A DNA stretch of 6,314 bases from an uncultured bacterium. Its GTDB lineage: Bacteria; Bacillota_I; Bacilli_A; RF39; UBA660. Under the pieces are notes generated by a model. The model was not told the origin of the DNA and searched no databases. It saw only the letters and a list, made by a program, of their open reading frames with translations. The stretch spans positions 1 to 6,314 of the forward strand of contig CAJMOW010000081.1 in assembly GCA_905215145.1 (NCBI GenBank), in the 5' to 3' direction. This document shows, piece after piece, positions 1 to 4,561 of this stretch (the first letter of the stretch is position 1; each line of letters opens with the position of its first letter). The translations under genes and the position numbers were made by a program.

Positions 1-1
1 T

Positions 2-1396
2 GATTCTCTTAAATTGAGAAAGAAATGTGAGAGAATATTAGATATACCTTTTGATAGTGATAGAAAAATGTTTACTACTCTAAATAAAATTGATAATGAT
101 GTATATATATTATGCAAAGGTAGTATGGACTCTTTAATTGAAAAAGTAAATCTATCTAAAACTGAAAAACAAGAAGTTTTAGATAAAGTTAAGAGTTTTT
201 CTAAAAATGCATTAAGGACTTTAGGGTTTGCTTATAAAAAGTTAGATTATATACCAAAAGATATTAAAGAATTAGAAAAAGGGGAAAGTAATTTATCTTT
301 TGCTGGTATTTTAGGAATGATAGATCCACCTAGAGAAAGTGTTAAGAAAAGTGTCATTTTATGTAAAAATGCTGGTATTAGACCAATAATGATTACGGGA
401 GATTCTATAGATACTGCAACTGCTATTGCCAAAGACGTTGGAATTATAAGTAATGATGATGAAGCAATACTTGGAAGTGAACTTGATAAATATAATGATA
501 AGGAACTAAAAAATATCGTTAAACAATATTCTGTGTATGCAAGAGTTAATCCGTATCATAAAGAAAGAATTGTTTTTGCACTTCAAAATAGTGGGAAAAT
601 AGTAGCGATGACTGGAGATGGAGTAAATGATGCTCCGGCTATTAAAGATGCTCATGTAGGTGTTGGAATGGGTATTACTGGTACTGATGTTACAAAGTCA
701 GCTTCTGATATAGTATTAATGGATGATTCTTTTTCAACAATAGTTGTCGCTGTTGAAGAAGGAAGAAGAATATATAATAATATTAGAAATAATATAGTAT
801 TTTCATTATCAAGTAATTTCGCTGAAATATTTACTATTATAATAGGACTATTTTCTAAAACGACAATTTTATTACCAATTTATATTTTATTTATTGATTT
901 GGTAACTGATTCTATTCCTAGTATATGCCTATCTTTTGAAAAGAGTGAAAATGGCATAATGGATAAAAAACCGAGAGGAATAAATAAACCATTGTTTACA
1001 CCATTTATAAAATCCTGCATCGCATCTTCAGCTATAATTGAAACTATATTTGTAGTTCTTACTTACTTTATTAGTTTAAAAGTGTATGGGCAAGAAACCG
1101 CTATGTCTTTAGCACTTCTTTCAATGGTAGTTCAAGAGATAGTTTATTCTATATCTTGTAGAAATTTAAAACAATCTGTTGTTAAACAAGGACTATTTTC
1201 TAATAAAGCAATGAACTATGGATTATTATTGATACTTTTAATTGAACTTATAGTATTCGTTACACCAGTTAGGAAATTAATAAGCATAACATCAATAGAT
1301 ATTAGTTTAATATTAGTAGTATTTTTAATAAACTTTATGGCAATATTCATTTACGAATTAATTAAGCCACTATTAGTAAAATGGTTTAAGGATTAG
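2..1396 (+). CDS. P2-type cation-transporting ATPase (calcium-pump-like), C-terminal part, 5'-truncated by window edge
   Basis: ATP-driven cation pump of the cytoplasmic membrane. The frame is open from base 2, so the visible 464 residues are the C-terminal half; the phosphorylated DKTG site lies upstream. Residues are counted from the first visible codon. Seen in order: end of the nucleotide-binding domain with KGS (39-41), DPPR hinge (108-111), TGD (132-134), TGDGVNDAP (204-212) of the P-domain, then about six hydrophobic spans (264-460) equivalent to M5-M10. The M5 motif SSNxxE (N272, E275) and M6 motif DLVTD (D299, T302, D303) match the cation ligands of SERCA/PMCA pumps as I recall them, except that the usual Asn of NLVTD is Asp (D299). 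This favours a Ca2+ or related-cation P2A/P2B pump; Na+ or another ion cannot be excluded. The next gene starts 89 bases after the stop, with a weak hairpin between. Confidence 0.95.
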   Translation, partial: DSLKLRKKCERILDIPFDSDRKMFTTLNKIDNDVYILCKGSMDSLIEKVNLSKTEKQEVLDKVKSFSKNALRTLGFAYKKLDYIPKDIKELEKGESNLSFAGILGMIDPPRESVKKSVILCKNAGIRPIMITGDSIDTATAIAKDVGIISNDDEAILGSELDKYNDKELKNIVKQYSVYARVNPYHKERIVFALQNSGKIVAMTGDGVNDAPAIKDAHVGVGMGITGTDVTKSASDIVLMDDSFSTIVVAVEEGRRIYNNIRNNIVFSLSSNFAEIFTIIIGLFSKTTILLPIYILFIDLVTDSIPSICLSFEKSENGIMDKKPRGINKPLFTPFIKSCIASSAIIETIFVVLTYFISLKVYGQETAMSLALLSMVVQEIVYSISCRNLKQSVVKQGLFSNKAMNYGLLLILLIELIVFVTPVRKLISITSIDISLILVVFLINFMAIFIYELIKPLLVKWFKD

Positions 1397-1407
1397 AATA
1401 TATAAAA

Positions 1408-1434
1408 TTGCAAGTATGCATTTGAAGTTATAAT
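1408..1434 (+). promoter_or_regulatory. possible promoter for the 50-residue ORF
   Basis: A perfect TATAAT (1429-1434) lies 15 bases after TTGCAA (1408-1413), about 50 bases upstream of the small membrane-protein ORF. The spacer is shorter than the usual 17, and TATAAT arises easily in DNA this AT-rich, so support is modest. Confidence 0.3.
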
Positions 1435-1460
1435 TACTATTAGTTTTATGAATAGTAATT
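1432..1460. repeat. perfect 10-bp inverted repeat with 9-base spacer
   Basis: AATTACTATT (1432-1441) is exactly complementary to AATAGTAATT (1451-1460). It lies between the ATPase stop and the small ORF. As RNA it would form an AT-only hairpin with no real U-tract after it, so it is a poor terminator. The left arm overlaps the end of the possible TATAAT box and the expected transcription start, so it could instead be a dyad operator. The two readings cannot be told apart from sequence alone. Confidence 0.5.
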
Positions 1461-1485
1461 TGTAGTTGAAATTTGAGGAAACACT

Positions 1486-1638
1486 ATGCACAATTTTTTA
1501 GGGTTAGGTATTGGAATAGGAAGATTTGTTTTAATTCTAGTATGTTTTTATTTCGTAGTAAAATTGGCTGTAAAAAAAGGAATTGAAGAATATTATAAAG
1601 AAAATAAAAAAAGAAATAATTCAATTACAATTTGTTAA
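1486..1638 (+). CDS. small single-span membrane protein, 50 residues
   Basis: The ORF starts with ATG preceded by GAGGA (1475-1479) at good spacing (six bases) and ends at TAA. The protein has a short glycine-rich N-terminus (GLGIGIG, residues 6-12), one hydrophobic span (about 14-29), then a strongly basic and acidic tail (KKGIEEYYKENKKR, 30-43). This is the layout of a membrane-anchored microprotein with its charged tail in the cytoplasm. It resembles small clostridial proteins that I believe are grouped as DUF6019, but that match is from memory and uncertain. Function is unknown. It sits between the ATPase and the RhuM-like stub on the same strand. A role as a regulatory subunit of the pump is conceivable but nothing in the sequence shows it. 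Confidence 0.65.
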   Translation: MHNFLGLGIGIGRFVLILVCFYFVVKLAVKKGIEEYYKENKKRNNSITIC

Positions 1639-1712
1639 TTTATTAATTATTTATGATATAAGTATACGTAAACATACACTAATTAAAAATTAAGACCAAG
1701 GAAATGATAAAA

Positions 1713-1805
1713 GTGGCAAAAGATTTAATTATAAGAAGTAGCACAGAAGAGTTTATAACATTTAAACTTCAAGAAAAAGATAAATGTATACATATAAGGT
1801 GTTAA
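1713..1805 (+). pseudogene. RhuM-family N-terminal remnant, 30 codons
   Basis: The frame begins at GTG 1713 (SD-like AAGGA at 1698-1702, ten bases upstream) or at the in-frame ATG 1704, which is too close to that SD. It ends at TAA 1803-1805. The peptide reads KDLIIRSSTEEFITF followed by a charged stretch and IHIRC. This matches the start of RhuM-family proteins as I recall them (IIRSSTxEFLxF, then a turn, then EVRYxDExxWxTQ). The match stops just before the conserved W-x-TQ helix-turn-helix region, and the following DNA encodes a different protein. I therefore read it as a truncated relic, or the end of a recombination event, not a working RhuM gene. It may still be translated and couple to the next gene, whose SD lies inside its last codons. 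No repeats or transposase mark the break. Confidence 0.55.
1796..1801 (+). promoter_or_regulatory. ribosome binding site inside the RhuM remnant
   Basis: AAGGTG lies five bases before ATG 1807 and is made of the last sense codons of the preceding stub (ATA AGG TGT). The stub stop TAA (1803-1805) is one base from the next start, so translation of the two frames is likely coupled. Confidence 0.6.
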
Positions 1806-1806
1806 A

Positions 1807-2010
1807 ATGAGTAAATATGAACCATTATGGAAATATATAAAAGGCAATAACAAAAATGAATATAAACTATCTTATGATGAAATAAAAAGAATTCTTGGAT
1901 TTAGTATAGATCACTCATTTCTTAATTATAAAAAAGAATTAAAGGAATATGGTTATATAGTTAAAAAGATTTTATTAAAAGATAAAATCGTTGTTGTTGA
2001 TAAAATGTAG
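1807..2010 (+). CDS. small conserved 'KYEPLWKYI'-type protein, 67 residues, function unknown
   Basis: ATG 1807 follows AAGGTG at a five-base spacing. The 67-residue product is soluble and basic, with the signature SKYEPLWKYI at residues 2-11, then LSYDEIKRILGFSIDHSFL (22-40) and a lysine-rich end with a short hydrophobic strand. I recognise the pattern (SKYEPLW, then LTFxEIxxIxGxxxDHSFLxYKKEL) from many short hypothetical proteins of Firmicutes, possibly the DUF7662 group. The DEI-x2-ILG part looks like a small helix-turn-helix-like fold, but no function has been shown to my knowledge. It begins one base after the RhuM remnant stop. The VanZ-like gene starts 27 bases downstream, so the three frames probably share a transcript. 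Confidence 0.75.
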   Translation: MSKYEPLWKYIKGNNKNEYKLSYDEIKRILGFSIDHSFLNYKKELKEYGYIVKKILLKDKIVVVDKM

Positions 2011-2027
2011 ATAAGTAATTTGAAAGT

Positions 2028-2030
2028 AGG
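2028..2030 (+). promoter_or_regulatory. ribosome binding site that fixes the VanZ start
   Basis: AGG in GTAGG lies seven bases before ATG 2038. The alternative in-frame TTG at 2020 has no SD at a suitable distance, so ATG 2038 is preferred. Confidence 0.55.
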
Positions 2031-2037
2031 AAATGTT

Positions 2038-2577
2038 ATGAAGGAAATGCTGGATTTTATTGTTTTAATAATTTTATATATTTGCATTTTTTATAAAATT
2101 TGGAATAAAAAAGGAAAAGATATATTATTTGTAAATACTCTAATGTATATATATTTATCTTTCGTATTATATTTTACTTTAATGCCAATTATAACATCTT
2201 TACCATTTATATTTAATCATACATATATTAAAATGAATTTAGAACCATTTATTGATGTCTTAAATGGTAGAGGTGATTTTATTAAACAGGTAGGGTTAAA
2301 TGTAATAATGACAATACCTTTTGGATTTTTAATACCGTTAGTAAGAAATAAAAAAACTAAATTATTAAATGTGATATTTTGTACATTTTTATTAAGTTTA
2401 GTTATAGAACTTTTGCAACCTTTAATAAATGGTGTTAGGTCATCTGATATAACAGATATAATAACAAACATAATTGGAGGGATTGTTGGATATGTATTAT
2501 ATCTATTATTTAAGCCAATAATAACTAGAATGTTAAATTATATAAAAAAGAGTAGTAAGCCTATAATTAAAAATTAA
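2038..2577 (+). CDS. VanZ-like family membrane protein
   Basis: 179 residues, with about five membrane spans (roughly 6-20, 30-55, 87-102, 108-128, 142-162). All VanZ landmarks are present in order: LYFTLMP (44-50), NLEPF (67-71), N88 followed by PFGFLIP (94-100), IELLQ (123-127), R134, and DITDxxxNxxGG (137-148). Length is normal for the family. VanZ of Tn1546 gives low-level teicoplanin resistance, but most chromosomal VanZ-like proteins have no established substrate and are thought to act at the cell surface. No other van genes are visible, so a resistance role should not be assumed. It lies 27 bases after the 67-residue gene and is followed by a terminator at about 2648-2683, which makes it the last gene of this block. 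Confidence 0.9.
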   Translation: MKEMLDFIVLIILYICIFYKIWNKKGKDILFVNTLMYIYLSFVLYFTLMPIITSLPFIFNHTYIKMNLEPFIDVLNGRGDFIKQVGLNVIMTIPFGFLIPLVRNKKTKLLNVIFCTFLLSLVIELLQPLINGVRSSDITDIITNIIGGIVGYVLYLLFKPIITRMLNYIKKSSKPIIKN

Positions 2578-2647
2578 ATCGTATATTTAGAATAAAATTT
2601 TAAAAATGATAGTTTTAAGTTTATATTATATAAAATTATTTTTTTAA

Positions 2648-2683
2648 AAAGTAGCACTTAAATTATTACTGCTATTTTCTTTT
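2648..2683 (+). terminator. intrinsic terminator after the VanZ-like gene, possibly bidirectional
   Basis: AAAGTAGCA (2648-2656) pairs with TGCTATTTT (2670-2678), nine pairs including one G-U, with a 13-base loop. The T-rich tract TTTTCTTTT (2675-2683) overlaps and follows the right arm. On the minus strand the same stem is followed by a run of five T, so it could also stop transcripts arriving from the right. Confidence 0.65.
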
Positions 2684-2805
2684 AATTACATTATTGTTAT
2701 AGAGAATTTTTATATCAATAATTTTTGATAAAAGTTGCAGATTATTATGATTCTACATTTGTTTGATAAGAAAATTGATCTTTTTGAGTAAAAATTTAAA
2801 ACACC

Positions 2806-2835
2806 TTGTCAAAAAAATTACTTTCATGTTATTCT
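2806..2835 (+). promoter_or_regulatory. candidate promoter of the structured RNA
   Basis: TTGTCA (2806-2811, five of six matches to the -35 consensus) and TATTCT (2830-2835, four of six to the -10) are 18 bases apart. Transcription would start near 2842, just before the first hairpin of the candidate RNA. The arms CTTTCAT (2821-2827) and ATGAAAG (2844-2850) form an inverted repeat bracketing the -10 box, a possible operator. Confidence 0.5.
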
Positions 2836-2841
2836 GTATAT

Positions 2842-2955
2842 AGATGAAAGAAATTTCATAAAATATTAAAGGAACACTTAATATTCGTATGTTGAGTGTT
2901 GCCAATTTGTTTTGGTCCACCTAAATCATTGCTGAGTTAGGTGGATTTCTTTTAT
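2842..2955 (+). ncRNA. candidate structured small RNA (about 110 nt)
   Basis: An independent unit is suggested by an upstream promoter and a downstream terminator with no convincing coding frame between. Stem 1 is ATGAAA (2844-2849), GAAA tetraloop, TTTCAT (2854-2859). Stem 2 is the most striking: bases 2871-2884 pair with 2889-2903 through 14 pairs with two G-U pairs and one bulged G (2901), closed by a four-base TCGT loop. Stem 3 is the terminator. About ten unpaired, U-rich bases (2904-2913) separate stems 2 and 3. I do not recognise it as a known riboswitch, T-box, 6S, SRP or CRISPR-associated RNA. It could be a trans-acting sRNA, an antitoxin RNA to the opposite-strand ORF at 2952-3050, or an attenuated leader of the ectB operon 355 bases downstream. 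Confidence 0.5.
2914..2954 (+). terminator. strong intrinsic terminator
   Basis: TCCACCTAA (2916-2924) pairs perfectly with TTAGGTGGA (2937-2945). After one A-G mismatch the stem continues TCA/TGA to a TTGC loop, and two G-U pairs extend its base. It is followed by ATTTCTTTT. This is the most GC-rich stretch in the intergenic region. On the minus strand no T-run follows, so it is directional. Confidence 0.8.
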
Positions 2956-3050
2956 ATTAATACTATAAATAGTAAGAATAGTAAAAGGAAGATAATTATT
3001 ACTAGAGATAGAATTAAAAAATCCTTTGTTCTTTGTACAAGCATTTTCAT
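2952..3050 (-). CDS. possible hydrophobic toxin-like peptide, 32 residues
   Basis: On the minus strand, ATG at 3050-3048 opens a 32-codon frame ending TAA at 2954-2952. A polar N-terminus (MKMLVQRTKD) is followed by about 22 residues that are nearly all I, L, V or F (11-32). This is the shape of type I toxins, which insert in the membrane. The stop codon abuts the terminator stem of the plus-strand RNA, so the two transcripts would converge and overlap. In addition TTTCATAAA (2854-2862 in the RNA) recurs at 3045-3053, which makes the RNA complementary to the peptide start codon region. Against it: no SD is visible before ATG 3050, no strong minus-strand promoter is found, and any T-rich strand yields I/L/F-rich frames by chance. 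Hypothesis only. Confidence 0.3.
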   Translation of the reverse strand: MKMLVQRTKDFLILSLVIIIFLLLFLLFIVLI

Positions 3051-3074
3051 AAATAAAATGTCATTTCATTACCA

Positions 3075-3104
3075 TACACTACTGGTAGAACCAATAATAG
3101 TGTA
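3075..3104. repeat. nested inverted repeat
   Basis: TACACTA (3075-3081) and TAGTGTA (3098-3104) form the outer stem. Inside it TGGT (3083-3086) and ACCA (3090-3093) form an inner stem with an AGA loop. Neither strand has a T-tract after it, so it is not a terminator. It lies 25 bases upstream of the minus-strand ORF start, where it could be a 5' UTR hairpin, or it could be an operator dyad. Confidence 0.5.
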
Positions 3105-3263
3105 GGAATTTTAATCTCTATTAATCATAATTTTACTTATTTTATCTTACAACTATAAATAAACGTAGAGTATATTACATATAATTAGACTTTAAATTTG
3201 TTAGTTTATTAAAATGAAAATTAAAATAAAAATTAACGATTTTTTTTATTTAAACAAATAATC
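3105..3263. other. AT-rich leader stretch without a recognisable gene
   Basis: Between the nested hairpin and the ectB promoter I see only AT-rich DNA with scattered TATAAT-like words (for example 3180-3185) that lack partner -35 boxes, and one 15-codon ATG frame (3214-3261) with no SD. No tRNA, riboswitch core or repeat array was found. The run of eight T at 3240-3247 is not preceded by a stable stem. Confidence 0.5.
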
Positions 3264-3292
3264 TTGTAATAAATATTTATTTGTAATAAAAT
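3264..3292 (+). promoter_or_regulatory. candidate promoter of the ectB-murT-gatD-like operon, with a direct repeat
   Basis: TTGTAA (3264-3269) and TAAAAT (3287-3292, five of six matches) are exactly 17 bases apart. The expected start near 3299 leaves a very short leader in which the SD GAGGTG (3300-3305) is almost at the 5' end. The ten-base word TTGTAATAAA occurs twice, at 3264-3273 and 3281-3290. A perfect TATAAT at 3293-3298 overlaps but would start transcription inside the SD. Confidence 0.45.
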
Positions 3293-3310
3293 TATAATTG
3301 AGGTGTTAAT

Positions 3311-4561
3311 ATGGAAAATATATTTGAAAAATATGAATCAAACGTAAGAAGTTATTGTAGAAAATGGCCTGTTGAAATGGTTCATGCGAAAGGTTCTATA
3401 ATTAAAGATATAAATGGAAATGAATATATAGATTTTTTTGATGGTGCAGGGGCACTTAATTATGGTCATAATCCTGACTATATAAAAGAAAAATTAATTG
3501 ATTATTTACAGGAAGATGGTATTATACATTCATTAGATATGTACACACTTCCCAAAGAAAAATTTATTAGTTATTTTGAAGAGAAAATTTTAAAACCACG
3601 TAATTTAGATTACAAAGTTTTATTTCCAGGACCTACTGGAACAAATTCAATAGAAGTTGCTTTAAAACTTGCAAGGAAGTATACTGGTAGACAAGACATT
3701 TGGGCATTTACGGGTGCATTTCATGGGATGACATTAGGTGCTTTGTCTTTAACAACAGAAGCATCAGCAAGAAATGCAGCAGGCGTTTCACTTAATAATA
3801 CAGTTCATATTCCTGCTCCATACTCAATGGGTGGAAATTTTGATACTATTAAATATATGAGAGAACTATTAGAGGATGATCACTCTGGTTATTCTTGCCC
3901 AGCAGCAATTATAATAGAAACAGTACAACAAGAGGGTGGAATACATGTATTTAGTAAAGAATTTTTAAGAGATTTAAGAGTATTTTGTACAGAATATAAT
4001 ATATTACTAATTTGTGATGAAGTACAAATAGGATGTTCAAGAAGTGGAACTTTCTTTTCATTTGAAAGAGCTGATATAGTTCCAGATATAGTTTGTATGT
4101 CTAAATCAATTGGTGGATATGGGCTACCATTCGCACTTACTTTATTAAAAAGAGAAATAGACGTCTTTAAACCAGGTGAACATAATGGAACATTTAGAGG
4201 ATGTCAACTTTCCATTGTAGCCGCTAAAGCTGCATTAGAAATGACAGTTGAAAAAGATATTCCAAAAATAGTAAAACAAAAAGAATTGATAGTAAAAGAA
4301 TACCTAGAAAAAGAAATAAAACCATTATTAAAAGAAAAAATGGAAATAAGAGGAATTGGACTTAGTTGGGGAATAGAATTTAATGATGGTGCTTTAGCTC
4401 GTTCAGTTTTGGATAAATGTTTTGAGAAAAAACTTATTATTGAACTTGCCGGTAGAAATGATTCTGTTTTAAAAATAATGCCATCATTACTAATAGAAGA
4501 AGATTTACTTATAAAAGGTTTAAATATTATAAAAGAATCTATAATAGAAAAATTAAAATAA
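3311..4561 (+). CDS. ectB-like: EctB-like class III aminotransferase (L-2,4-diaminobutyrate:2-oxoglutarate type)
   Basis: PLP enzyme of fold type I. EctB proper converts aspartate semialdehyde plus glutamate to L-2,4-diaminobutyrate and 2-oxoglutarate in the cytoplasm. The 416-residue length is typical. Seen: VRSYCRKWP (12-20), DFFDGAGALNYGHN (41-54), the GPTGTNS phosphate-binding turn (107-113), AFHGMTLGALSLT (136-148), CDEVQ with the PLP-binding D236, SKSIGGYGLP with the Schiff-base K265, and EHNGTFRG (290-297). The overall pattern fits the EctB/diaminobutyrate branch much better than GABA or ornithine aminotransferases. Differences from halophile EctB as I recall it: DEVQIGCSRSG for DDIQAGCGRTG, and RGCQ for RGNN, so the substrate may differ. 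The SD GAGGTG is five bases before ATG. The stop TAA overlaps the next ATG by one base. No ectA or ectC adjoins it. Confidence 0.88.
   Translation: MENIFEKYESNVRSYCRKWPVEMVHAKGSIIKDINGNEYIDFFDGAGALNYGHNPDYIKEKLIDYLQEDGIIHSLDMYTLPKEKFISYFEEKILKPRNLDYKVLFPGPTGTNSIEVALKLARKYTGRQDIWAFTGAFHGMTLGALSLTTEASARNAAGVSLNNTVHIPAPYSMGGNFDTIKYMRELLEDDHSGYSCPAAIIIETVQQEGGIHVFSKEFLRDLRVFCTEYNILLICDEVQIGCSRSGTFFSFERADIVPDIVCMSKSIGGYGLPFALTLLKREIDVFKPGEHNGTFRGCQLSIVAAKAALEMTVEKDIPKIVKQKELIVKEYLEKEIKPLLKEKMEIRGIGLSWGIEFNDGALARSVLDKCFEKKLIIELAGRNDSVLKIMPSLLIEEDLLIKGLNIIKESIIEKLK

Noticed and set aside
2038..2577. Glycopeptide resistance cluster, prompted by the VanZ-like protein
   Set aside because: No vanA/H/X, vanR/S or other resistance gene is visible, and VanZ-like proteins are common in chromosomes without resistance.
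2703..2740. TATCAA/TTGATA inverted repeat and scattered TTGATA words
   Set aside because: Six-base AT-rich arms and irregular spacing are expected often in DNA of this composition; there is no array and no link to a gene.
2606..2791. Two 13-14 codon ATG frames (2606-2647 and 2747-2791) after the VanZ-like gene
   Set aside because: No SD precedes either, and the first runs into the post-VanZ terminator.
2889..2924. Eleven-codon ATG frame (MLSVANLFWST) inside the structured RNA, as a possible leader peptide for attenuation
   Set aside because: The nearest SD-like AAAGGA is about 15 bases upstream, the start codon is buried in stem 2, and no run of one regulatory amino acid is present.
2842..2955. 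Riboswitch, T-box or tracrRNA identity for the structured RNA
   Set aside because: I see no T-box GGTGG-type core, no recognisable riboswitch consensus and no repeat/anti-repeat or CRISPR array in the window.
3214..3261. Fifteen-codon frame upstream of ectB
   Set aside because: There is no ribosome binding site and the sequence is lysine/isoleucine-rich, as expected by chance in A-rich DNA.
3311..4561. Ectoine biosynthesis operon
   Set aside because: Only the EctB-type enzyme is present; the next genes are MurT- and GatD-like, with no ectA or ectC.
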